A DNA stretch of 13,525 bases from CAYWNK01 sp047639615 (GTDB lineage Bacteria > Planctomycetota > UBA1135 > GCA-002686595), in NCBI GenBank assembly GCA_047639615.1, contig JBLIOL010000136.1, positions 1 to 13,525 on the forward strand, written 5' to 3'. Below are positions 1 to 6,517 of the stretch, one piece after another. The position numbers were made by a program, and so were the translations under genes. Numbering within the stretch: the stretch's first letter is position 1; every line of letters starts with the position of its first letter. Below the pieces are notes generated by a model. The model did no database searches. It saw only the letters and a list, made by a program, of their open reading frames with translations, and was not told where the DNA came from.

Positions 1-686
1 AGGCGACCTTGCAGGTCGCTCATCAGGAGCTGCCCGACAGTATATTGGGTGTCTCCAAGGGCGAGGCCTGGCGCGGCTTGCGCATGTTCAATCACGACCT
101 AGGCATGCGTCTGATGAACGCGGTCAAGCAACAGTCCGGGCGCATGGAAGGCCACACGGGTTGGCACCGCCAAAGCCACGCGGCTTTCAACTTCCTGCTG
201 GACTACGTGCCCAACTGGAAGTTCGCCTACGGCCGCAAGCGCGGGCATGGGCTGATTCAGTATCAGTCCTTCCTGCCGAAAGAGACGGCCCTGGCTGGTT
301 ACGAGGACATTCTGCGCCTCAGCCAGCAGCGCGGCCATACGCCGTACTTGGGTGTGCTCAAGCGTCATAAGCCGGACCCCTTCTGGATGACGCACTCCAA
401 CGATGGATGGTCCTTGGCCTTGGACTTCAAGGTCACGCCGAACAACCGTGAGGATCTCTGGGCGCTCACGGATGAGCTCACGCGCATCGTGCTGGCGGCG
501 GGCGGCAAGTTCTACTTTGCCAAGGATATGGTCATCGGCCACCAGGCCATGCTGCAGTCCTTCCCGACCGAGAAGCGCGAGGCCTTCGTGGCCATGAAGC
601 AGCGCCTGGATCCGAATGGGCTGCTGCAATCCGATCTCTGGCGGCGTGTGTTTACGCCCGGGAATTCCCTCACCGCGCCGGCCTAG
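1..686 (+). CDS. DprE1-like FAD-linked oxidase, C-terminal part (5' end outside window)
   Basis: The reading frame is open to the left edge; 227 residues and a TAG stop are visible, and the TTG at 9 is probably internal. The visible part matches the C-terminal half of FAD-binding sugar oxidases of the DprE1 / aldonolactone-oxidase type. It has an LIQYQSFLP segment, a GVLKRH strand, the GWSLALDF strand, then AAGGKFYFAKD, and it ends in LDPNGLLQSDLWRR, much like the RVDP..F.SDLARR ending of DprE1. The N-terminal FAD-binding domain would lie upstream. Family members oxidise a sugar hydroxyl (in DprE1, the 2'-OH of decaprenylphosphoryl-ribose) or an aldonolactone. The substrate here cannot be told, and a partner reductase (DprE2-like) could only lie outside the window. 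The gene is probably first or early in an operon with the two genes downstream (6 bp gap). Confidence 0.75.
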   Translation, partial: ATLQVAHQELPDSILGVSKGEAWRGLRMFNHDLGMRLMNAVKQQSGRMEGHTGWHRQSHAAFNFLLDYVPNWKFAYGRKRGHGLIQYQSFLPKETALAGYEDILRLSQQRGHTPYLGVLKRHKPDPFWMTHSNDGWSLALDFKVTPNNREDLWALTDELTRIVLAAGGKFYFAKDMVIGHQAMLQSFPTEKREAFVAMKQRLDPNGLLQSDLWRRVFTPGNSLTAPA

Positions 687-692
687 GCTGTC

Positions 693-2429
693 ATGCAATC
701 ACGCGTCCTCGTGTTCGCTTTGGCCGCCCTGCTGTTGCTCGGGGGCGGGCTGTATCTGATGCTCGGGGACGGCGCATCGCAGCCGCTGACGCCGGTGCTT
801 CAAGTGGCAGCGGAAGAGGCCGTGGGGCCCGAGCCAGAGTTGAATTTCGAGTCGGCGGTGCGCAACCCGAAAGCGCCTGATACGAGCCTGTCGCCGAGCA
901 CGAAGAGCTCGCGCCGTGCAGCACCTGTGGTGGGTTCCGGCTTGGACTTGGAGGTGTGGCTGGTGGGTAAACGCGCCGCCGGCGCCCAGGTTTTTGGCAC
1001 CCTGCGCGGCAAGTCGCTGCAGTCCTTGGGATCCACGGATGCAGAGGGCAAGCTCAAGCTGCGCCTGGACTCAGGATCCTGGGCTCTGAGCGTTAAAGCG
1101 CCGGGAGCGGCCATCACCAACCGGGTGGTTTGGTTGCAGCGCGGCGAAGACTTCAGCCTGCGCATGGACCTGCCGATGCCAGCCAGCATCGAGGGTATCG
1201 TGCGCGATGCCGATGGCTTACCGGTGCGTGGCAATGCCATGGTTTGGGCCTGGGACTCGGAGGAGCCAGATGCGCTGAGCTTAGTACGCAAAGGACGTGG
1301 CAAGCGTTTGGAACCGCGCCTCTTTCAAGGGCGTACCAACGCGCGCGGGTTCTTCCGTCTGAATGGCCTGGATCCGAGCCGCTCCTATCGCTTGGCGGCC
1401 ATTGGTCCCAGCTCGATTAGCGTCCAGGGTCAGGTGCTGAAAGCTGGTCAGAAGGCGGACCTGCGGCTGTCGCCCCTGGTGGCGCATGTGCTGGAGTTCA
1501 CGGCCGCGGACAGGGCGGAACTACCCAGCCCGAGCCTGGGCAGCTTGAACGTCGGCCCCTGGGTGAGTCTAGGGCCGAGCATTGTGCGACTGGGGTTGAG
1601 CACCTACCCCGAGCTCTGGCTAACTCCGATCGGCAAGCGGCTGGAGCGCATGCCGGATCGTGCTGGGCCCTTTGGGCCCAGGGTGGTCGCGGCGATCCCG
1701 CCCAAGGCCGAAAAGGGTCGTAGCTTGTCCGCCAAACTGGACCTGCAGTTCCCGGGTTTTGAGCGCTTGGAACAGGTCTTTGAACTCAAGCCCCTCAGCG
1801 ACTCGGTCGCCGTAACGAGCGTCGAGTTGCAGCCTGCGTCCGGGCCTGCTGCAGGATCCCTGCGGCTTGACCTGCAATTCCATGGGGATATCAGCACGGC
1901 CTTGCGCGAGGATCCGCGCACGCTGGGCGAGGTTTGGATGAAGGAGCGCGATGGGCGCCAGTTGAGCGTTCAGCTGCCGGCCATGGCCCAGCTCCCGCAT
2001 ACGCTCAGCGGCATCCCTGCCGGCACGTGGGCGCTCTCCTTCCATAGCCGCGACGGCCAGCTCAATCTGGCGAACTCCGGCCGGGCGCGAGGCTCGGTCA
2101 CGATCAAGTCCGGGCGTAAGGCCTCCGCCAGCCTGGATCTGACGGACCTGGCTGCGGTCAGTTTGGATCTCAAAATGGACGCTGAAGGCGTCCTGGGAGG
2201 GGATTGGGGGGGGTCTGTGATCCTGACCTATGGCGAAAGTGCCGGGGCTGGCCGCTTTTGCACGATCCCGCGTGCTCCCTATCTTGTGTTGGGGCTCGCG
2301 CCCGGGCCGTTTGTCTTTAAGGTGTTGCGCCTTAGAGGGAATCTGGCTCGCGGAGAGTCGGGTCCCGTACAGATACGCGCGGGTGAGCTCGCGCGGGGCA
2401 CGATCCCCTTGATCGCCCCCAAGAGATGA
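693..2429 (+). CDS. Membrane-anchored protein with carboxypeptidase-regulatory-like beta domains
   Basis: This 578-residue protein starts 6 bp after the preceding stop. Residues about 5-24 form one hydrophobic segment (an uncleaved anchor or signal peptide), followed by a Ser/Pro/Lys-rich linker to about residue 80. Two stretches then resemble carboxypeptidase D regulatory-like (transthyretin-type) domains: about 85-138, with STDAEGKLKLRL and a W-x-L-S-V-K strand, and about 163-238, with IEGIVRDADGLPVRGNAMVWAW, then TNARGFFRLNGLDPSRSYRLAA. The later part (to 578) is also beta-rich and probably holds further degenerate domains. No catalytic motif is visible. It is likely exported and anchored on the outer face of the cytoplasmic membrane. 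A run of eight G lies at 2206-2213 inside the gene. Its stop overlaps the next start (ATGA), implying translational coupling to the rRNA methyltransferase. The function is unknown. Confidence 0.8.
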   Translation: MQSRVLVFALAALLLLGGGLYLMLGDGASQPLTPVLQVAAEEAVGPEPELNFESAVRNPKAPDTSLSPSTKSSRRAAPVVGSGLDLEVWLVGKRAAGAQVFGTLRGKSLQSLGSTDAEGKLKLRLDSGSWALSVKAPGAAITNRVVWLQRGEDFSLRMDLPMPASIEGIVRDADGLPVRGNAMVWAWDSEEPDALSLVRKGRGKRLEPRLFQGRTNARGFFRLNGLDPSRSYRLAAIGPSSISVQGQVLKAGQKADLRLSPLVAHVLEFTAADRAELPSPSLGSLNVGPWVSLGPSIVRLGLSTYPELWLTPIGKRLERMPDRAGPFGPRVVAAIPPKAEKGRSLSAKLDLQFPGFERLEQVFELKPLSDSVAVTSVELQPASGPAAGSLRLDLQFHGDISTALREDPRTLGEVWMKERDGRQLSVQLPAMAQLPHTLSGIPAGTWALSFHSRDGQLNLANSGRARGSVTIKSGRKASASLDLTDLAAVSLDLKMDAEGVLGGDWGGSVILTYGESAGAGRFCTIPRAPYLVLGLAPGPFVFKVLRLRGNLARGESGPVQIRAGELARGTIPLIAPKR

Positions 2430-3556
2430 TGAGCCGACACACTTACTTTGTCATGTGCGCCCGGGGCCTGGAGCCTCTGCTGCACGAGGAAATCAAAGCC
2501 CTGGAAATGGGCAAGGTCGAGCGCCAAACCGGTGGCGTGCGCTTCGAAGGTACGCGTACCGACGGTATGCGCGCCAACCTCTGGCTGCGCACCGCGGGGC
2601 GTGTGCTCCTGCGCCTGAGCCGCTTTGCGGCGGGCAGCAGCGATTCGCTCTACGAGGGTGCCAAGCGCATTCCGTGGGAGAATTGGATGAAGCCCGACGG
2701 CAGCCTGCGGGTGGATGCTCAGGTTACCGACTCTGCCGTGGACCACTCGCGCTTTGCCGAGCAGCGTGTGAAGGATGCCATCTGCGATCGCTTCCGTGAT
2801 ATCGCCGGTAGGCGACCGGATGTAGCCGGTGAGGACGCGGATCTGCGCGTGCACCTGCACCTGTACAAGGACCGTGCGGTGATCTCCCTGGACTCTTCGG
2901 GTTCGCCCTTGCGCAAGCGGGGCTGGCGCGTTGCCCAGGGCACGGCGCCTTTGGCGGAGACGCTCTCGGCGGGTTTGGTCTTGGCTTCCGGTTGGAATGG
3001 CAAGGCGCCGCTGATCGATCCCTTCTGCGGCTCGGGCACGATCCTGGTGGAAGCCGGTTTGATCGCCACAAACAGTGCGCCCGGTCTCGAGCGCAGCTTT
3101 GGATTCGAACAGTGGCCCGACCACGATGCGGCCGCTTGGCAGAAGCTGCTGGATGAGGCGCGCAAGGCTAAGAAGCCCGTGGGTAAGCTGCGCCTGGTTG
3201 GGCACGACATGGCGAATGATCGCCTGCGTGAGACTACCGATAACCTGGAGTCCGCCGGGCTCGGCGAGGCGGCCATGATCACCAAGGCCGACGCGCGCAC
3301 CTTCCAGCCCAAGGCTGGTTGGAACGCTTGGATCGTGTCGAACCTGCCCTACGGCAGGCGCATCGGTAGGCAGGACAATCTCGAGGGCGTGCACCGCGAC
3401 TTCGGCAACTGCCTGAAGACGAACTGCGTTGGCTTCCATGCCACGCTGCTGACGTCGGCCGGCCAGTTCGCAAACTCCCTGGGCCTGCACGGCGCCAAGA
3501 AGACCGCCCTCGCCAACGGCGGCCTCGAGTGCGAACGCCTAGTAATCTCGCTCTAG
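2426..3556 (+). CDS. rlmL: RlmL-type THUMP-domain rRNA guanine-N2 methyltransferase
   Basis: This 376-residue protein aligns by eye with the N-terminal (RlmL) half of E. coli RlmKL and with Bacillus YpsC, which make m2G in 23S rRNA (position 2445 in E. coli). The RlmK half is absent, as in YpsC. The N-terminus carries the family start FVMCARGLEPLL; a ferredoxin-like/THUMP region spans about residues 45-158 with RVKDAICDRF and the strand AVISLDSSG. The Rossmann methyltransferase domain has motif I DPFCGSGTILVEAG at 198-211, the SAM-loop region GHDMANDRL near 259, and motif IV SNLPYG at 305-310. Relatives normally have NPPYG here, so the first proline is replaced by leucine. There are two ATG codons in tandem; the first overlaps the upstream stop. 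The last gene of its operon, it is followed by a hairpin. Confidence 0.9.
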   Translation: MMSRHTYFVMCARGLEPLLHEEIKALEMGKVERQTGGVRFEGTRTDGMRANLWLRTAGRVLLRLSRFAAGSSDSLYEGAKRIPWENWMKPDGSLRVDAQVTDSAVDHSRFAEQRVKDAICDRFRDIAGRRPDVAGEDADLRVHLHLYKDRAVISLDSSGSPLRKRGWRVAQGTAPLAETLSAGLVLASGWNGKAPLIDPFCGSGTILVEAGLIATNSAPGLERSFGFEQWPDHDAAAWQKLLDEARKAKKPVGKLRLVGHDMANDRLRETTDNLESAGLGEAAMITKADARTFQPKAGWNAWIVSNLPYGRRIGRQDNLEGVHRDFGNCLKTNCVGFHATLLTSAGQFANSLGLHGAKKTALANGGLECERLVISL

Positions 3557-3586
3557 TCGAGTTCGGGCGCATGCGCCATTACTCGA
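3557..3586. terminator. Hairpin shared by convergent rlmL and carbonic anhydrase genes
   Basis: The 22-bp gap between the two convergent stops holds the perfect palindrome GGCGCATGCGCC (3566-3577). It is flanked by complementary arms tcgagt (3557-3562) and actcga (3581-3586), which extend the stem across a small 3x3 internal loop. The position immediately after both reading frames fits a bidirectional terminator. There is no clear T-tract on either side, so an intrinsic mechanism is unproven. The right arm overlaps the last codons of the carbonic anhydrase gene. Confidence 0.55.
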
Positions 3587-4172
3587 GCCAGTCGACGCGG
3601 CCGGATTCTAGGTCGTAGTAGGCGCCGAGGCAGGTCATGGCGCCGGATGCTTCGAGCTCGGCGAGGGCCGGGCTTTGGGCGCGGGCCTCGGCTAGGGCGT
3701 TGCGCGTCGCCGCGTGCACGCCCTTGCGGGTTCGCTCGGGGCTTGCGTGCTGACCGCGTAGGCCCTCGAGGCAGGGCTCGAGCTTGTCGAGCATGGGGCG
3801 CAGTACGGGGGAGTTCGAGCCGGGGCCGTCTAGGGCGGCTTGTACGGCTAGGCAGCCGCCGTGGCCGAGTACCACCATCAGCTTCGGCTTCAGCTCGAGG
3901 GCGGCCAATTCCAGCGCGGCGGCGCTGCCGGCGTCGATGATGCCGCCGGGGGTGCGTAGCACGAAGGCTTGGCCGAGCTCGAGGTCGAAGACCAGCTCCG
4001 GGGGCACGCGTCCGTCCACGCAGCCGAGAATCACGATGTGTGCCTTGCGCTTACCGGAGGCGGCCTCGAGGCGTGCTTCGAGGGAGTGCTCGTGGGCGCG
4101 GGACTGGCCAATGCAGAAGCGTTGGTTGCCGGCGGAGAGTTGATCGAACAGAGCGGTTTGGGCGGCGTTCAT
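3579..4172 (-). CDS. Beta-class carbonic anhydrase
   Basis: The protein has 197 residues, a normal length for a compact beta-class carbonic anhydrase; these zinc enzymes interconvert CO2 and bicarbonate in the cytoplasm. Zinc ligands are visible: Cys51 and Asp53 in ILGCVDGRVPPE, then His104 and Cys107 in VLGHGGCLAV. The Asp53-Arg55 pair is kept, although the usual C-x-D-S-R reads C-V-D-G-R (Ser to Gly at 54). RTPGGIID at 73-80 replaces the usual R-N-x-G-N strand end, and the C-terminal GAYYDLESGRVDWL is typical of the family. The start ATG overlaps the stop of the upstream methyltransferase gene (ATGA), so it is the last gene of a three-gene operon with apaH. No separate ribosome binding site is seen. 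Confidence 0.9.
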   Translation of the reverse strand: MNAAQTALFDQLSAGNQRFCIGQSRAHEHSLEARLEAASGKRKAHIVILGCVDGRVPPELVFDLELGQAFVLRTPGGIIDAGSAAALELAALELKPKLMVVLGHGGCLAVQAALDGPGSNSPVLRPMLDKLEPCLEGLRGQHASPERTRKGVHAATRNALAEARAQSPALAELEASGAMTCLGAYYDLESGRVDWLE

Positions 4173-4960
4173 AGCTTGCGCAGGATCAGGACGGTGTCGA
4201 AGCCATCGTCACGGAGCTCCAAGGGAGCGTCCATGTCGTAGGTGAAGTCGTAGGTGGCCACGTGCTCGAAGGCGGGCACTTCAGCCAATAGATCGCGAAC
4301 CTGGGAGGCGCTGTAGGTACGGAAGGTCCAGTTGGTCTCCGTGCGGCGCGTGCGGCCGTCCTCGGTCACGACCAGGCGTGAGCGGATCTTCTCCAGTCGC
4401 TTGCGCCGGTCCGGCGGCCAACCCTGAATGTTGCAGACCACTTCGATACCGTCGCGCTCAGCGGTCCAGCGCTCGCGCTCCTTGTTCTCGCGTTCGTAGT
4501 TGGAGAGGTGGAAGCCGAGCACGTACAGGCCGCCGGGGGCCAGGACTTCGGCGACGCCGGCCAGGTGCGAGCGTGCATCCTCGGCGGTGAGCAGGTACTT
4601 GAAGGTACTCACCAGGCAGTGCGCTAGATCGAAGGGACCCTTGGGCTGGGGCGCGGCCATGTTGGCCTGCAGCAGCTTGGCCTTGTGGCCGGTGCTGGCC
4701 AGGCGCTCTGCCGTGTAGTCCAGCATGGGCTGGGAGAGGTCCGTGCCCGTGACGCGCCAGCCGCGGTCGAGCATGGCTTCTACCAAGCGTCCGCTACCGC
4801 AAGCGGGCTCGAGGATACGCCGCTTGGTCCCTGCCAAGCCGCGTCCGTAGCGCTCGGCCACGGCCTCGAGGAAGTCCGCCTCCAGGTCCGTGTCCTCGTC
4901 GAAGACCAGGTCGTAGTAGAGCGGCGTGTCGTACCAGTCGAGTGCTTCGATGGCGGGCAT
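4169..4960 (-). CDS. Class I SAM-dependent methyltransferase, unknown substrate
   Basis: 263 residues from the ATG at 4960. The frame stays open further upstream to 5203, but that extension would lie inside apaH. This start is preferred because it lies 2 bp after the apaH stop and gives a standard N-terminus (MPAIEALDWYDTPLYYD). Motif I is ILEPACGSGRLVE (49-61), the acidic residue after strand 2 is Asp74 in TGTDLSQPML, motif IV is FDLAHCLVSTFKYL (110-123), and the post-motif strand is VLAPGGLYVLGF (139-150). The C-terminal part (about 160-263) is charged and beta-rich (TNWTFRTYSASQVRDLL). It resembles general small-molecule methyltransferases of the Methyltransf_25 type, and nothing in it fixes the substrate. 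It is translationally coupled on both sides, to apaH before it and to carbonic anhydrase after it. Confidence 0.85.
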   Translation of the reverse strand: MPAIEALDWYDTPLYYDLVFDEDTDLEADFLEAVAERYGRGLAGTKRRILEPACGSGRLVEAMLDRGWRVTGTDLSQPMLDYTAERLASTGHKAKLLQANMAAPQPKGPFDLAHCLVSTFKYLLTAEDARSHLAGVAEVLAPGGLYVLGFHLSNYERENKERERWTAERDGIEVVCNIQGWPPDRRKRLEKIRSRLVVTEDGRTRRTETNWTFRTYSASQVRDLLAEVPAFEHVATYDFTYDMDAPLELRDDGFDTVLILRKL

Positions 4961-4962
4961 GC

Positions 4963-5703
4963 TTAGGAGAGAGAGGTAGGGGAGTGCACGCGCCGGGCGG
5001 GCACGCAGACGATGCGGTCTTCTTCGGGCAACCAGGCTGTGAGTGCCTTGCCCCAGACGCAGCCAGAGTCCAGGCCGCGGGTGCGGGGCAGGACGGTCAG
5101 GCCGGCCTGGGCCCAGTGGCCGAAGACTACCGTGCGCGACTCGTTCGGCCGCGCGCGCCAGTGCACGTGCCAGGGTACGAAAGGGGCGGGCGGGGGCGGC
5201 CAATCCGATTCGGGTCTCTGGCCTGCCGGGTCGCAGTAGCGTGCGCGGGTGGCGAAGGAAACGTGCTTATCCGCGGGGTTGGCCGGGCGACTGCGCAGCT
5301 GGGCGAGGGGGTCTTGCCAGCCCGGATGTAGGCCGGCGTGCACGCAGAGGATTTCGCCGAAGTCGCGGATTAGGGGGCGCTGGGCCAGCCAGGCCAGGAG
5401 CTCGTCTCGATCCTCGGCGGCCATGAGCTCGTCCAGGGTGTCGCGCTGGCCAGTTTTTCGAGTGCCTGCGGCGACACCTAGGGCGTGTAGGTCGTGATTG
5501 CCGAGCACTCCGCCTGCGTCCAGTTGCCGCAAGAGCCGCAGCACGCCCAGGGAATCGGGCCCGCGGTTCACGAAATCGCCCACGGGGTGCAGGCGCTGGC
5601 TGGCTGGGTCGTACTGGATGGCTTCCAGCAGGCTTTCGAGCTCCTCACGGCAGCCTTGGATGTCCCCAATGAACACGGGGGTGCGGCGGTCGGTAGCGCT
5701 CAT
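4963..5703 (-). CDS. apaH: ApaH-family symmetrical Ap4A hydrolase
   Basis: 246 residues, somewhat shorter than E. coli ApaH (about 280), mainly in the middle. Motifs of the calcineurin-like PPP phosphatase fold come in order: GDIQGC (13-18, with Gln16 where PPP phosphatases usually have His, as in many ApaH proteins), GDFVNRGPDS (42-51), GNHDLHAL (68-75), VHAGLHP (121-127), and FGHWA (194-198) followed by the ApaH-specific GLDSGCVWG (210-218). ApaH splits Ap4A symmetrically to two ADP and, in E. coli, removes Np4 caps from RNA. The ATG at 5703 is chosen because GDIQGC follows closely and a promoter-like pair lies just upstream; the frame stays open to 6000, but that would overlap the divergent gene. 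First gene of an operon with a methyltransferase and carbonic anhydrase. Confidence 0.9.
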   Translation of the reverse strand: MSATDRRTPVFIGDIQGCREELESLLEAIQYDPASQRLHPVGDFVNRGPDSLGVLRLLRQLDAGGVLGNHDLHALGVAAGTRKTGQRDTLDELMAAEDRDELLAWLAQRPLIRDFGEILCVHAGLHPGWQDPLAQLRSRPANPADKHVSFATRARYCDPAGQRPESDWPPPPAPFVPWHVHWRARPNESRTVVFGHWAQAGLTVLPRTRGLDSGCVWGKALTAWLPEEDRIVCVPARRVHSPTSLS

Positions 5704-5709
5704 GCCCCG

Positions 5710-5738
5710 GGTGTAGCTGAGCAGCGCCCAGCTTTCAA
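5710..5738 (-). promoter_or_regulatory. Putative promoter of the apaH operon
   Basis: On the minus strand TTGAAA (5738-5733) is followed after exactly 17 bp by TACACC (5715-5710). Only 6 bp (cggggc) separate this hexamer from the apaH ATG. The -35 is near consensus and the -10 is weak. The geometry would place the transcript start at or next to the start codon, and no Shine-Dalgarno sequence is visible, so a leaderless mRNA is plausible. Confidence 0.4.
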
Positions 5739-5750
5739 CCAAAGCCCTGA

Positions 5751-5779
5751 TTGAGGCGCGCGGCTCCATGCAGGACAAT
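5751..5779 (+). promoter_or_regulatory. Putative promoter of the small membrane protein gene
   Basis: TTGAGG (5751-5756), a 17-bp spacer and GACAAT (5774-5779) lie 6 bp before the ATG at 5786. Each hexamer matches the housekeeping consensus at four of six bases. It stands back to back with the apaH promoter candidate, with 12 bp between the two -35 elements. If it is real, the transcript would begin at about the ATG, which supports 5786 rather than 5768 as the start codon. Confidence 0.4.
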
Positions 5780-5785
5780 GGGCGC

Positions 5786-6352
5786 ATGAGCACTCCTCCC
5801 CCCGGCTTTACCCGAGTCTCAGGCCTGCGCGTCCTGGCGGTGATCGTTGTGGCCGGCATGGGCATTCCTGCCCTGTTTAAATTCAAGGCCTTCAGCCTCG
5901 AGCGCGAGCGCGACGAGCTGATCAGCAATTCGCCCACCACTGGCGAGGGCCGCTTGCAGCTCTGGTTCATGCAGGTGCACCCGCGCGTGGTGGAAGGCAT
6001 CCGCGCTTCGCGCTTTAGTGCCGCCCAGCCTTGGCTGGTGAGTCACGTGGTTCAACCTGTCAGCGGCGAAGAATTGCCGGAGGTCTGGGGGGTGGATCTG
6101 AGTGAGATCGACCCCACGTGGATTTCCCTCGATGGACTGGTCGTGTCCGTGGCACTTCCGGCGCCGAAGCTCCTGGCGCGCACCATATTGGTGGGGGATA
6201 ACACCGCTGGCGTGCAGATCTTCCAAAGCGGCGTCGTGAACGACGGTATCGATCTGACGGTGCGGCGCCTGGAGTTCGTGCTGGCGAAGATGATTGAAGC
6301 CCTGCCGCGGGACATCGAAGGCGCGCGCTACGAAATCAGCGCCGGCAAGTAG
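5786..6352 (+). CDS. Membrane-anchored hypothetical protein
   Basis: 188 residues from the ATG at 5786; an in-frame ATG at 5768 would add six residues but lies inside the putative promoter spacer. I do not recognise the family. Residues about 13-31 (LRVLAVIVVAGMGIPALF) form one membrane segment after a short Pro-rich cytoplasmic N-terminus. The remaining 155 residues are likely extracytoplasmic. They are alpha/beta-like and end in a helix, RRLEFVLAKMIEALPRDIEGA, with VALPAPKLLART before it. No cysteines, catalytic motifs or lipobox are seen. It is a single-gene unit, divergent from the apaH operon and convergent with the ABC transporter operon. Confidence 0.75.
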   Translation: MSTPPPGFTRVSGLRVLAVIVVAGMGIPALFKFKAFSLERERDELISNSPTTGEGRLQLWFMQVHPRVVEGIRASRFSAAQPWLVSHVVQPVSGEELPEVWGVDLSEIDPTWISLDGLVVSVALPAPKLLARTILVGDNTAGVQIFQSGVVNDGIDLTVRRLEFVLAKMIEALPRDIEGARYEISAGK

Positions 6353-6415
6353 GTCGCAGCAGGCTGCCTCGAGAAATCCGTGTTCAGTAATCGTGTCCAT
6401 CGAAGTTCTGGCAAG

Positions 6416-6459
6416 GCGCTCGAGGCCCCCCATAGCGAGCTATTCGGGGCCCTTCGCGC
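6416..6459. terminator. Hairpins in the convergent gap between the hypothetical and permease genes
   Basis: The 165-bp gap 6353-6517 between convergent stops carries no gene. It can fold into a layered hairpin: gcgc (6416-6419) with gcgc (6456-6459), ggcccc (6424-6429) with ggggcc (6446-6451), and atag (6432-6435) with ctat (6440-6443) around a cgag loop. A second stem, cagccag (6464-6470) with ctggctg (6491-6497), lies nearer the permease stop. The placement suggests transcription termination from both sides. There is no T-tract. Confidence 0.4.
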
Positions 6460-6517
6460 AACACAGCCAGAGCTTCGAGGGGCGCTGCTGCTGGCTGCGG
6501 GCTTCTCCGACAGTCTG

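Noticed and set aside
2279..3490. 403-codon open frame on the minus strand opposite rlmL
   Set aside because: It lies almost entirely antisense to a gene with clear family motifs and shows no recognisable domain. Long antisense frames are expected in GC-rich coding DNA.
4961..5203. N-terminal extension of the methyltransferase
   Set aside because: It would overlap apaH by about 240 bases and its translation is Arg/Pro/Ala-rich shadow sequence; the ATG at 4960 fits the coupled-operon spacing.
3579..5703. Possible defence or signalling cassette (ApaH, methyltransferase, carbonic anhydrase)
   Set aside because: There is no effector, nuclease, membrane-pore or sensor gene in the set. All three are common housekeeping families, so a defence claim is not supported.
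5704..6000. N-terminal extension of ApaH
   Set aside because: It would run over the divergent gene and its promoter. The family N-terminus begins just before GDIQGC, as it does from 5703.
5819..6433. 204-codon minus-strand frame opposite the hypothetical membrane protein
   Set aside because: Its translation is His/Gln/Arg-rich without hydrophobic segments, whereas the plus-strand frame has a clear membrane anchor and a promoter-like upstream region.
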